DNA from: Paramecium pentaurelia
Taxonomy: Eukaryota; Ciliophora; Oligohymenophorea; Peniculida; Parameciidae
Length of the DNA stretch: 64,000 nucleotides
Direction: 5' to 3'
Assembly (NCBI GenBank): GCA_905183005.1
Contig: CAJJDO010000136.1
Location: 2,945 to 66,944, forward strand
Shown here: positions 50,172-62,091 of the stretch, in pieces
Position numbering within the stretch: the stretch's first letter is position 1
How the letters are laid out: each line of letters starts with the position of its first letter
Notes under the pieces: generated by a model
The model's database searches: none
Told to the model about the DNA's origin: nothing
Seen by the model: the letters and a program-made list of their open reading frames with translations, nothing else
Position numbers and translations under genes: made by a program

Positions 50172-51346
50172 ATGAAAACATTTATCTTATTAGGATTGTT
50201 ATCTATCACTTTTGCAGTGAGTATTAGTAATCAAGGCACTTTAACAAATCCAACATCAAGAGTGGAAAGAATAATGACTAAGTTTATGCAATTAAGTGAG
50301 ATGAGCACACAATTTAACTTTAATAAACTTTTTGATGCTATTGACTAATTGAGTGCTTAATTAAAAGTATTTTTGTATATATTATATTGATAGCAATCAG
50401 AAGTAGATGAGAACAATCTGTTTGATGCTGATTTTGCTTAATATGTTGAGGATTAAGCATTTTATACAGATTTAGTTACTTTCTACACAGCTGAAGTTGC
50501 CTAACATACAGAGGATTTAAGATCATTAAACAATCATTTGGAATCATATTAACAATAATTGACATAAAGATAAGAAGAATTAGATAGAACTCAAAAATAA
50601 AAAGCTTAATTAGAAGAGACCATTAGATAAAATGAAATTACTTACAATAAATAAATTAGTGATTTCAATACAGCAATAGATGTTTTAGATTAAGCTATTT
50701 AATTATTATCTGGTTTAAGAAGTAACTTCATAATAATATAAGTAGATCCTGTATTAATTTAAACTGAATCAGATTAACTTAAGACATTAGCTAATAAATT
50801 AAATTCAATCAATTTGAAGAATCACAGAGTATTATATTAACCAATAATTGATATCTTTATGTAAATTGCATAAAATAAGTATCAATATTAAATCATAATT
50901 AGTTTGGCTAATTAAGATCTACTCAAAAAGGTGCTTAGTATGTTGAATGGACTTAGAAACTCATTAGATGGAGGAAGAAATGCATTAACTAGCAATTACA
51001 ATAGTGAAAGAGCATCTAATTTGGAATTATTAGAGACTTACAATAAGAAGATCGATGCTCTCGTTAATGAAGTCATTCCAATGTTATAAGATTTAATTGC
51101 TAATACTATTGGTATTTATATATTTGATTACTCTTTTTTATAGAATAAATTAAGGTGAAGACAGAATTATTGAATAATGCTTAAGCTAATTTAGATGAAG
51201 CAAAAGAAACCTTATAATATATTGAAGATAGATGGGTTAAAAGAAAAGCTTAACATGCAGCATTGTTAGCAGAATATGAGAAAGAATAAGCACTTATAGC
51301 TTAAACTATAACTGTTTTGCAAAGAGGTGGTGTAAGAAGATAATGA
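50172..51346 (+). CDS. Trichocyst matrix protein / granule lattice protein family
   Basis: This is a 371-residue secretory protein. Introns of 27 nt (50367-50393, with in-frame TGA) and 32 nt (51112-51143) bring the length to an exact multiple of three. The signal peptide is MKTFILLGLLSITFA. A pro-region follows, then two long coiled-coil blocks (LNNHLESYQQQLTQRQEELD; LLNNAQANLDEAKETLQYIE) separated by a segment with repeated LxxLxNGLRNSL-type hydrophobics. This order, and the acidic DEN cluster after the pro-region, fit Paramecium TMP/Tetrahymena GRL proteins. Those are proteolytically processed and crystallise in the dense-core trichocyst. The processing site is not certain. Its stop lies 18 bp from the stop of the convergent SmB gene. 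Confidence 0.85.
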
Positions 51347-51364
51347 TTTAAATTTTATTTTATT

Positions 51365-51803
51365 TCACATCGGAGGCATACTCATTCCTGCAGGCATCAT
51401 AGTTTATTATCCAGGTAAACCCATTCCCTTTGGCTATGAAATTAAACCAATATTTGGTGCTCCTGTCACTCCCTATCTTGTTATTGGTTAGGCTTTTCCT
51501 GGTCCTGGTTATAATTCTTATTTCTTTGGAGGTTGATGAGGAGGGGCTTCAGCTGATAATGATATTATATTATCGCCCCTCACAATAATCATTCCCAAAG
51601 TTCTTTTGGTTTCGATTTCGTGAATTCCTACCTTAAAAATAACTTCTACCTTGTTTTCTTATTCTGTATTCTTCGCATTCACTCAGAATAACATTCAAAT
51701 GTTTGTCAAAAGCTAAAAAGGTTCCAACTAACATACGTCCATCACCTAAAGTAATACGTACTCTATAATCAATCCATTAAAAAAATTTGCTTTTCTAAGA
51801 CAT
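51365..51803 (-). CDS. Spliceosomal Sm protein B/B'
   Basis: This is a 138-residue core snRNP protein. One 22-nt intron lies at 51628-51649, inside the loop between Sm1 and Sm2. The Sm1 motif spans [33 protein letters not shown] and SECEEYR. The Sm2 motif is [20 protein letters not shown] followed by PPHQPP, the hallmark of SmB rather than other Sm proteins. The usual Pro/Gly/Arg-rich tail is cut to about 50 residues ([20 protein letters not shown]) and the acidic Sm1-Sm2 linker of animals is missing. As SmB binds the snRNA uridine-rich site, it helps splice this genome's very small introns, including its own. Confidence 0.93.
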
Positions 51804-51865
51804 ATTTTAATATTTTAATATAAATATACAATATTTAATAATTAGTAAATTTAATTAAACATTAA

Positions 51866-52538
51866 TCATCTCTTAAAACAAAAATTTCTAATCTCTTGAA
51901 ATGCATATCTATCTGGTTCTTAAAACATTTATTAAACTGTTTATTAAGCTGTTTTCTTAACATTTGGAGTAGATTAATTTTAAGAATTCTCTTTTTAAAT
52001 AACAGTCTAAATTCCTATTGAATTTGTTTGTTTTGGCTTTGGAATCTGACTAATCAAAAACATTAAACCTGCATTAATTTATTCCAACATCTCCTAATCC
52101 TTCTCTCTTTAATTTAATAAATAATCCATCTTTTATTTCAATTCACTCTAAAATTTATAAATTCATATACCAATTCATTCTAATCTTATATTTAATTTTA
52201 TTAATTCTTCAATTAAGATTCTTTTATAGGTTTATCAGTTCTTACAATAAAATCACTTAAATTTTCAGATATACTAGAGTGCTTTGATTATTCTCTTTGT
52301 AAACTGAATTCATTTGAATTACCATAATTGTTTAACTATGGTTTCTCTTTTTATGTTTCTCTAAATTCATTCCAATTATCTGATTCATTAGTTCTATTGG
52401 TTTTCATTAAACCATTATTAGTTCTATTTGTCTTTACTAACCTTATATTGATCACTTATTACTTTTCTATTGTAAAGCAGAAATCAAATTAATGATTTAA
52501 TCCTCATTATAATTATCTTATTCTTCATCAGAACTCAT
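51866..52538 (-). CDS. Coiled-coil protein, unknown
   Basis: This protein has 207 residues with introns of 26 nt (52437-52462) and 23 nt (52148-52170). It starts MSSDEEQDNYNEDQIINLIS, is acidic and then Asn/Ser/Gln-rich, and has a short coiled coil (SELKQKMDYLLNQREKDQEM). It ends with EPDRYAFQEIRNFCFKR. No recognised domain or signal is present. The 5' half (52236-52538) lies inside repeat B and is therefore repeated at 53356-53658. This copy connects to the intact 3' end. It starts 50 bp downstream of the WD40 gene stop (same strand) in the collapsed sequence. Confidence 0.75.
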
Positions 52539-53354
52539 TTGATTGTCGTTAAAAATATAAATTAAATTATAAATAATATATTAACAACTCATCCCCAATT
52601 ATCTTAAGATTAATAAAATGTAGTTTCTCCACCAAAACCACCAACAATTATATTAAAATTATTGTTACTTATTGAAATCTAACTAATCATATAATTCTAT
52701 TAGAATTCTCTATGCAAAACCCATTTATTTGACATATTCTATCTCCAAAATTTAATTGTGCAATCCTTACTACCAGTAAATAAAATGGATGAATCTGAAT
52801 TAAATATCACAGAAGTAATAGAAGCTTTATGACCATCCAAAGTCTATATTTTCTTATATAATTAATTCTATTCCATTTCCCATATTCTAACAAAACAATC
52901 CTAACTACCAGAAACTAAAACATCCTTTAATTTACTAAAACATAATGTTGTTATACTGCCTTTATGTCCTTTCAGTATTTGATTTTGAATCCATTCTTAA
53001 TTCTTATAATTCCATAATATTATTGTTTTATCGAATCCTCCACTTCCAATAACATTAGAATTTCTATTAAATTAAACTGTTTAAATTCCAGATTAATGAC
53101 CTTATAAAGTGTATTTAACTTCCCAAATCATTTCATCTTCTTTTTAAATCCAAATTTTTATTGTACAATCATCACTAACAGATACCATTTAACCATTTTT
53201 TTAATCTCCTTATATAAAATTAACTCCTCTTTAATGTTGTTATGTCTAAATATAAGGTGTCCATTTTTAATCATTTCTATACCAATAAACTATTGATCCA
53301 TTTTCACAACCAGCAAAAAATGAACCTTTTTCATCATAAAAACATAAACATAAA
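52236..53354. repeat. Perfect direct repeat B, copy 1 (ends at N)
   Basis: These 1,119 bases recur at 53356-54474 (offset 1,120) with no difference seen, and are joined by the N at 53355. The structure is the same as repeat A, so this is an unmerged contig overlap rather than a biological tandem duplication. Confidence 0.95.
52589..53354 (-). CDS. Duplicated 3' part of the coiled-coil WD40 gene
   Basis: This encodes the last five or so WD40 units and the C-terminus (ending NNNFNIIVGGFGGETTFYQS, then QDNWG and TGA). It is cut at the N. It duplicates the end of the gene at 53709-55529 and is probably an assembly by-product. Confidence 0.6.
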
Positions 53355-53355
53355 N
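53355..53355. other. Single N joining overlapping contig ends
   Basis: This is the second ambiguous base. The 1,119 bases on each side are the same. Confidence 0.9.
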
Positions 53356-53658
53356 CAGTTCTTACAATAAAATCACTTAAATTTTCAGATATACTAGAGT
53401 GCTTTGATTATTCTCTTTGTAAACTGAATTCATTTGAATTACCATAATTGTTTAACTATGGTTTCTCTTTTTATGTTTCTCTAAATTCATTCCAATTATC
53501 TGATTCATTAGTTCTATTGGTTTTCATTAAACCATTATTAGTTCTATTTGTCTTTACTAACCTTATATTGATCACTTATTACTTTTCTATTGTAAAGCAG
53601 AAATCAAATTAATGATTTAATCCTCATTATAATTATCTTATTCTTCATCAGAACTCAT
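53356..53658 (-). CDS. Duplicated 5' part of the MSSDEEQ coiled-coil gene
   Basis: This is identical to 52236-52538 and truncated by the N. It is probably an artefact of the join. Confidence 0.6.
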
Positions 53659-54474
53659 TTGATTGTCGTTAAAAATATAAATTAAATTATAAATAATATA
53701 TTAACAACTCATCCCCAATTATCTTAAGATTAATAAAATGTAGTTTCTCCACCAAAACCACCAACAATTATATTAAAATTATTGTTACTTATTGAAATCT
53801 AACTAATCATATAATTCTATTAGAATTCTCTATGCAAAACCCATTTATTTGACATATTCTATCTCCAAAATTTAATTGTGCAATCCTTACTACCAGTAAA
53901 TAAAATGGATGAATCTGAATTAAATATCACAGAAGTAATAGAAGCTTTATGACCATCCAAAGTCTATATTTTCTTATATAATTAATTCTATTCCATTTCC
54001 CATATTCTAACAAAACAATCCTAACTACCAGAAACTAAAACATCCTTTAATTTACTAAAACATAATGTTGTTATACTGCCTTTATGTCCTTTCAGTATTT
54101 GATTTTGAATCCATTCTTAATTCTTATAATTCCATAATATTATTGTTTTATCGAATCCTCCACTTCCAATAACATTAGAATTTCTATTAAATTAAACTGT
54201 TTAAATTCCAGATTAATGACCTTATAAAGTGTATTTAACTTCCCAAATCATTTCATCTTCTTTTTAAATCCAAATTTTTATTGTACAATCATCACTAACA
54301 GATACCATTTAACCATTTTTTTAATCTCCTTATATAAAATTAACTCCTCTTTAATGTTGTTATGTCTAAATATAAGGTGTCCATTTTTAATCATTTCTAT
54401 ACCAATAAACTATTGATCCATTTTCACAACCAGCAAAAAATGAACCTTTTTCATCATAAAAACATAAACATAAA
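53356..54474. repeat. Perfect direct repeat B, copy 2
   Basis: This is the second copy of 52236-53354. Its right end is contiguous with the body of the WD40 gene, so the WD40 gene is intact in this copy. Confidence 0.95.
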
Positions 54475-55529
54475 ATTTGATCTACTTATTTTAATTAACT
54501 TTCTAATTACCAATCCTTTTTTTCTTCATTCACTTTCCATAATAATAATTATTCTTGACTTACACTAGATATTGCATAATCTCCATCATGAGATATTATA
54601 ACACTTTAAGGTAATTCTTTCCTAAAATGTTTCTAATGTACATTTAACAATTTATATTCATACAATTTTAATAATCTAGGAGTAAATTTACGATATAAAT
54701 CTTAGCAAAATAAATTTAAATTGAAATTCAATACATTTACTTAATCCTATTACTTTCTCTATTTATCCAATAATTTTTATTCACTCTACTTCCACTTCTC
54801 ATTATTACTTTTTTCACTTAATAATTGAATTTAAGCTAAATTCTTTTATTCTTCTATTGTTCCCTATTCTTTTTTTAATTTAATCATTTCTTAATCAAGT
54901 TTAAATAATTTTAAGTCTTTCTTATCTATTGCCACTTCATGCTTCTCTATCATACATTCATATTTCACTAACATCTCTGATAAATTCTTATCTATCCCCT
55001 TTTTCTAAAGTACTTTATTAATTGCACTACGAATGACCTTCCTTAACCTTGACTTATTATCTATCTTTCCTTAATAATATCTCAAATTTTTCATTATGGC
55101 AGTTTTAAATTCATTCATTTCCTTATAATATTCATCATGAGCTCTTTTAAATTCTATCAATTCTTCTCTATTTTTAAATTATCTACTAAAATGAATTAAA
55201 TCTTCCAAGAATTATTCATATTTCTTTATTATTACTTCTGTGCAGTGTTGTTAAGAACTTAATAATTAGTTTTGCTATTCTAAATTTTTATCCAAAATCG
55301 AATTAACAAGAGATGATCTTTACTACATGAGTCTAGTAATCAATTCAATTTATTCATTAATTTTATCACTACTAAATTTGATATACTCCTATGTCATAAT
55401 GTCTAGTAAATTCGATTGATTCTTTCCTTCATTTTAAGTAAACCATAACAATTAAATTTATAATTGGAATCTATCAATCCATTTTGAATAGTTTCCCTAA
55501 TTATATTCTCCTATATTTGAACTTTCCAT
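53709..55529 (-). CDS. Coiled-coil plus WD40 propeller protein
   Basis: This is an uninterrupted 606-residue frame (no intron found), beginning MESSNIGEYNQGNYSKWIDR. The N-terminal 300 residues are helical coiled coil (DEYYKEMNEFKTAIMKNLRY; EMIKLKKEQGTIEEQKNLAQ). From about residue 330 there are about seven WD units ending IWxx/FWRQ (for example GHKGSITTLCFSKLKDVLVS, GSKDCTIKFWRQ, GHQSGIQTVQFNRNSNVIGS). The C-terminus is GGFGGETTFYQSQDNWG. A coiled coil followed by one propeller is common in ciliate cytoskeletal, ciliary and ubiquitin-ligase scaffolds; I cannot assign a specific family. The 3' half lies in repeat B. Confidence 0.85.
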
Positions 55530-55856
55530 AATTTGATTATATCAGAACAATTTTTTATTTTAATTATTTTGAAAATTTTCATATATTCATTCCCATATTG
55601 TATCATTATGATTTGATCCTTTAAAAGATACAAGCTCCAATATTGCTTTTATTTATAAATTTCAAATATTTATTAGTTATATCTATAAATTTAGTGAATA
55701 ATTTCTGAATAAATTTAAATAAAAAACATCTTAAATTATCAATTTGAATATATAAATTAGATAATAAATATCAATATGAAAATCTTCAACTTTCTTATAT
55801 AAAATTATATAATATTAAGGTAATTAATTATTTAAAATCATTAGATTATAATATTT
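55530..55856. other. AT-rich intergenic spacer
   Basis: This is a 327-bp spacer between two minus-strand genes. No feature is recognised. Confidence 0.6.
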
Positions 55857-58800
55857 TCAAATTTAATTCTATTTTCTATTAATATTTTTCACTTTTTTAG
55901 TAACTAATTTGATCACAATACTAATCAAAGTAGAAATAATTATTACTAATTGTATATAACTATTTATCTCTTACCCATACTTAAATTTTATTTGAATTAA
56001 AATTTCTGATACTTTATTACTTAACTTTAAATAAGCAGGTTTTGTGCATTGTCCTTAACATTCTACTCTTACTTTATCAATAATAATTAAATGAATTTAT
56101 AAATATTTACTTAGGATATTTTCAACAATTACAAAATGAGTTTCATTGTATCTTTCGATTGCTGTATAATTATTATTGGTAAACTTTTAGATACTATCAA
56201 TATTTTTATGTTCTGATAAATTGCTTATATCAAATATATTAATAAATTTATGTTCATCACATTAAAAACTAAGAATTGCATAATTGTTATCAATGAAGAG
56301 TAAACTAGAAAATAATGCTTCTTATTCAAATCTTATTATTCCTTATTATTCAAAATTAATATTATTTAAATCATTTAGATCAACTGTTAATTTGATTAAG
56401 AATGCTAGATTAAATTTATTAATTACTATAAACTTAATTTCAGTTTGATTGTTAATTTAATTAACCTAATATATTTACATCTTGCCAGGCGCGTTTTAGG
56501 AAAATTATGTCTAAAGATTAGAAAGCAAGTCATTCCATTTTTATTACTCATAGTGAAGTATATCATATGTTGGATTTTCATCAACTTTCGTAATGTTTAT
56601 AATTCTTATTTCAAAATAATTAAAATGGATATTCAAAAATAAGTAGGTGAAATTATCAATTTTTGCAACATCAATACACTAAAATACTTAATTTTTGAAG
56701 GATTTTGTAAGTTTTGAATCCTAAAGATAATAAAATTAAAAAGAAAAAAGAAGATAATCACTAGAGTATCTAAATATCTGCAAATCATTTATTTAAATCA
56801 TATCTTTAATCTCAATATGTAAATAATTATATTCAGCTAGGATCTTATAATTTTTTTTTAATTTAGTATTGTTATAGCAAAAATTAAATTCATTTACAAA
56901 TATAAAATCTTTTTACTGCATATAGATAGCATGATTACAATTATCTGGATTATAACCAATATAAAATAAGGAGAATACCATATCCTAATAATCAATTGGA
57001 GTAGATGTGTTTAAATCAAAAATATTTCTCAAAATTTATGTTTGATTAATACAGATACCAAATCTATAAAAAATACAACTAATAGAATTATTTGTAAAAA
57101 TTAATGATTAATAAACTTAATTATTTTCTTATCCAATAATTTAAATATCTTCTATATTACCAAAAATATTCTTAAAATTAATAGTATTATCAGTGAGTAT
57201 TATTTCATTTTAATTTAATAATTCTAATTTGTAATTTTTGTTAATTTTAAAAAGATGAAAGTCTAGATCTATATTTTAATTGCTAATCAAAGATTAAGTT
57301 TTAATTACGATTGCCTTATTCTAAACAAAACTATGACTTTCATGAAATATCTTTAAGTTAAAACATGGTTAATGTATATTTTGAATCTATAATTATCCTT
57401 GATATTAGTATATATATTCTTCATCATTAATAAAATCAAATAAAACTCTTTCTTCACTATCAATTTCAGTAATTTAAATTAAAGATTCAACTGCTGTTTA
57501 TGTTAAATCATAAATCAATATAAAGGATCCTTAAATAGAACCTTTTGCTCTTATCATTAGGGTAGAATTCTGAATTTTGTAATGAAATGGGAATTAAATA
57601 ATATAATTATATGTAGGAAGAGTGTAAAGAAAAAGTAATTCTTCTTTTAAGACTAGATATAATTTGATATAATAATTATTATCAAGACTAGTGAACAATA
57701 GAAGATAATCTGATAGTACATTTTTTATTTCAGATATCTTCTCTTTTAGTGTTATTATCTGTGTTACTTATTATCTATGTTTGAAATTCAAAGAATGATT
57801 GTCAATATATATATCATTTTTATAAAATTAAAGAGAGGTTTTACAATCATATTTATAATAATTCTTCCCTATAATAAAATAATCTCCAAAAAGTTGAATC
57901 GACATCATATTACAATCTTCAAGTAAATAATGCACAAAATATTTAATTTAAATTGCTTTTATTATCATGACATCAATATATCTAATAGTCTTTTCTACTT
58001 TATCAAATCCTAATTTATAAATTTCAATTTAATTTTAATATATTATTACTAAATGCATAGGCTATCTTATAAAAAATATTTCTATAAAATTATCAAGTAA
58101 TTTAAGCTAATGTTTTTTTATAGGTCTACCATTTGAAAAAAATATCAACTTAATAAATTTATCTTCTTATTTCAATCCTATAAGTATTTGCTCATCTTTG
58201 AGTCTTTGTAAAAATATAATATTGCCAATAGTAAGAGTCCAATCTAAGTAGGATAGAAATTATGCTTTTGGATTCTCTAAAATTTATAGTTGTTTTTAAT
58301 TCTCCATAATTTACATTATCTTGATAGGAAGTGTTCTTTTATATATCTAGTTTGATATGCATATTTAATCATTTGGATTATTTGTTTCATAAAATAATTT
58401 GGTTTCCTGAAAATGTTGAATTGGATTATTTGGATCGAACAATTTGAGATTAATCAAAAATTTAGAACCATTTTTTAATGCTGCTTATATAAAATATATT
58501 AAATCAGAATTGTTATAGGTTACTATAGATTTTGGTAAGGATAATTTAATTAATTTCAACTACTAATTTGATAATACCATAAAATAAGGTAATTCACCAA
58601 TTTAAATTAAGTTATTTATGTTAATTGATATTTCATTTGAGGAAAAGGAATTAACTTTAATAAATAACTTATTTGTGAAGTGAAATAAAATAACATTTCT
58701 TTTAATTATAAAAATATTTTAAAAGTCTTATATACTTAAATCGAATTTATAATCATTCAAATATAATTATTAAGTTTCCTTATTTACTTTAACAACATAA

Positions 58801-59637
58801 TTTAGAGTTTAATAATTTAAAAACTTAAATTACTTAATTTCAACATCAAAATGTGAATACAGAATATATATTACCTTAGTTTCAAGAAAAAATGAAATGA
58901 TTTAATTAGAATAAATTATATACAAGTTGCTTTGAGTGATAAATTATATATCTAAAAGTTATGCTCTATTTTCTGTAAGTTCTTTTGTTTCTGTTAAATC
59001 ATATAATTAAGTATTTTAAAATGAAAGATTATATATTTAAATTGAGTAAAATTAAGTGCTTTAACATTATTTATTATAAAATATTAATGTCTCTTTATTA
59101 AATATTGAATCTTATTTACAAAATGGTTAAATTGGTATCATAATTTCATCTAATATTTATGATTAATTAACTATTTAAAATATTGTAGTATTTTCATCGT
59201 ATTTACATTAAATTATATAAATAAATTTATCCAAATAATGTAATTGGTAACAATATGATTGATTTAACAAAAGTAAACATTCTTTTTTTTCAATAATTAT
59301 TTCATCATTATTATATAAATAATTGTTAATCTAATATAAGCATTCAATACTTTTATTCTTTAATATAATCACATCTATATAATCTTCTAAGATAAAGCTA
59401 AATAATCGTTCATCTCCATTTAGTTCTATAGACTATTCATTTTCTATTTTTATTTCTCTTAGTAATTCAATATTTTATTTCTCAATACTTTATTCATCAA
59501 AATTATCTTTATTAATATCAATTGCATATCCATAATTCTTTGAATAGATATTCTCATCAGGATAAATATAATAAGTAGTCTAAAATATTTAAAATATTTA
59601 CTAATGAACAGAAAATAACTCTAATAAACAACCACAT
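55857..59637 (-). CDS. Large type I single-pass membrane protein, unknown
   Basis: This is a predicted 1,252-residue protein. A 12-codon first exon (MWLFIRVIFCSL, 59602-59637) is joined by a 22-nt intron (59580-59601) to a single 3,723-bp exon with no in-frame TGA. That is far beyond chance in this composition. The N-terminus is a short signal peptide. The ectodomain is rich in Ile, Asn, Tyr and Phe and appears built of beta-propeller-like or WD-like blades without sharp motifs. Cysteines are few and scattered. One transmembrane segment, VIIISTLISIVIKLV, lies near the end, followed by a basic tail (TKKVKNINRKQNQI). I recognise no family. A receptor or sorting-receptor-like role would fit the topology but is speculation. 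Confidence 0.75.
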
Positions 59638-60463
59638 TTTCAAATATATGGTTAAACTAATATAACTCATTTAGTTACTATATATAAACAAATTTATTTA
59701 TAATTTAATTAGTTTATAGCTTTAATTCTTATCATATTATTCTTAACTACATTTAATTAGACTTATAATACTTAAAATAATATATAAGAATGCCATTTTA
59801 GTATTTTTTATTGATTATATTAGAAATTAATTAGATAAAATTAGACATCAACTTGTATTGCTTATACTATATTTTTTTTTTGGAACTAGAAATTATTAAT
59901 ATACATTAATTAATAACAATTAATTAAGGATGAAAATTCTCTTTTTCAAAATATAATCCAAATCAATGTAGAATATGTAAACTATTTAAATTATAATACT
60001 ATTTTATATTAGAATTTGTTAACTATAATTTTATTTGTTTTATAATGCTCTAATATTCTCTCATTTACTTAAAGGGTAATGAAAATATCAATATAAAACT
60101 TTATTTATCATAATTAAAATAGAGTATGATAATATTATATGATGAATTATTAAAATAGGATTATTTTTTGATGATAATAAATGATAATTATTATAGAATT
60201 CATTATATTTAAATTATTTTATATTTTTGAATAATTGAATAAATAAATATCAATATATTCTATTGTGTTATGTCAGCCAAAAATGATATATTATTCTTAA
60301 TGTAATTAAATTAAACAAGAATTAATAATTAAAAATGAAAAATAAGTCAATAATTTTAATATTCCATTTTTAATCAAAATAAATAATGTAGAATTTTATC
60401 TTCTGTAATAAGAATATAAATGTGATACAATAATTAAAAAAAGAATAAATGACTTAAAATGTA
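59638..60463. other. AT-rich intergenic
   Basis: This 826 bp lies between the 5' end of the type I membrane-protein gene and the 3' end of AP-2 sigma, both on the minus strand. No open frame with coding character is seen. Confidence 0.55.
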
Positions 60464-60969
60464 TCAATCTAATAATTCAATATTCTTGACAGCATTAATT
60501 ATGACTTATTTGGATGTTTCAATAATCTCTCCACCAACAATCATCTCATCAAAGATTGAATATGCCTGAAATTATGATTATTTTTGTTACTTTATTAAAA
60601 TTAAAGACAATATCCAATTCACAGACATTTCCAAAGTATTTATCTAAAACTTCAACATATAAATGTATCAATTCAAGCATTGTGAGCTCATTGTCTGAAA
60701 CATCAACACACAAAGCAAAAAATAAGCCTGCATAACGTTTATAAATGATCTTGTAATTTCTAAACTATAGTAATGAATAAAGAAGTGTACTTCAAGGAAA
60801 TTAGTGTGTTTAGTATCTCTGCATACAATTAATCTATGGACTTCATTTTACAGTTTGACTTTTTCAGCATCATCATAATAGACATACCACTTTGATAATC
60901 TGGTTTTTCCTTATCTATTTTAAAGTAAGATGAATCTGATCTATGAATAATATTTTAGAATAGTACCAT
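60464..60969 (-). CDS. AP2S1: Clathrin adaptor AP-2 small (sigma) subunit
   Basis: This 142-residue protein has the same length as animal AP-2 sigma. Three introns lie at 60941-60966 (26 nt), 60765-60790 (26 nt) and 60566-60590 (25 nt). The first coding exon is the ATG alone (60967-60969). The sequence [59 protein letters not shown] and [17 protein letters not shown] is diagnostic of sigma subunits. The RDxKHTNFxEFRN and CVDVxDN strings favour AP-2 over AP-1 or AP-3. It is part of the plasma-membrane adaptor core that recognises dileucine cargo in clathrin-mediated endocytosis, probably at parasomal sacs in a ciliate. It lies 48 bp downstream of the Aurora gene on the same strand. Confidence 0.94.
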
Positions 60970-61017
60970 TAAATTAATATATACTAATATATATATATAT
61001 TAATTTATAAATAAAAG

Positions 61018-62041
61018 TCATTTTGTGATCCAAGGATGATTTAATATTTATATGATTGAAGGTCTCTTATTGCAATCATGCTAGAGAATTCCTTTCACAA
61101 AATTTAAAAAATCTTTACTACACCAATTTGGAAATTAGAACATCAAATTCATAATCTTCTTTTTTGTATCTTATTCATTATTAGATTCAAATGGAGGTCT
61201 GCCTAAATAATTATTATAAACAATATACCTACCTACAACTAATTCATAAGCCAATACACCAATAGTCCATACATCCACTCGATTATCATGGAATTAGTAA
61301 TTGATCATTTCAGGACATAAATAATCTAGAGTACCACATAACGTCTTCCTTCTATTAGATGGAGTATGTACACTCCATCCAAAATCAGCTATCTTAAAGA
61401 TTTCATTATGAAAACAAAGAATGTTTTCTGGTTTCAAATCTCTATGAATTACATTCATTTAATGCATGTATCCAATTGCCATTGTGATTTAATAAATAAT
61501 TTTTGATGCCATTTCTTCACTAAATCTTCTATTAGTCTATTTCTTCATTAATCCATAAAGATCACCTAGAGGTGCCCATTCCAACATTAAATATACTCTT
61601 TTTTAAGTCTAAAAAAAACCATAAAATCCAATTATATTTGGATGTCTTAAATGACTAAGAATTTCCACTTCTCTAGTTAATGAACCTGTTAATTAACATA
61701 AATTTAATTGTCTCTTGCTGATAACTTTCAAAGCTACTATGAATTTACTCTCACGCTCCCTAATTGGATATAAACAAAAATGAATACCTCGCCAAATATA
61801 CATGTCCAAATTTGCCATTACCTAAATAACGACCCATTTCAAATCTACTTAAACTCCATTCATGAGGATCAAATTCTTTTGTCTACTCTTTATTCATATC
61901 TTCCTCCTCACTATAATTATTTCTTGTTTCTTCTTCCATAAATTCATCCACTAATCTCTTCTTCTCTAAACAATCAAAACCTTTAGTATTTTCTTAACTA
62001 TTTGTTATATTTGACAGCACAAAATTTGCATTTTGCCACAT
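61018..62041 (-). CDS. Aurora-family serine/threonine kinase
   Basis: This is a 321-residue mitotic-type kinase. Introns lie at 61760-61787 (28 nt) and 61203-61232 (30 nt); the second is a multiple of three without TGA. After a 70-residue acidic N-terminal extension, the domain shows the Gly loop [12 protein letters not shown], VAxK lysine VALKVI, helix C LTREVEIL, catalytic loop HRDLKPEN, and [20 protein letters not shown]. The DFGWSVH-P-S-RR-T-CGT string is the Aurora signature, with the activation-loop Thr in RKTLCG. DYLCPEM replaces the usual DYLPPEM. The C-lobe ends NHPWITK. It is expected to control spindle, kinetochore or basal-body events; the D-box/N-terminal degrons of animal Aurora A are not evident. 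Confidence 0.93.
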
Positions 62042-62091
62042 AAAATATAACAGCAAAATTATAAATATATATTAATTAAGTATCAAAACAC

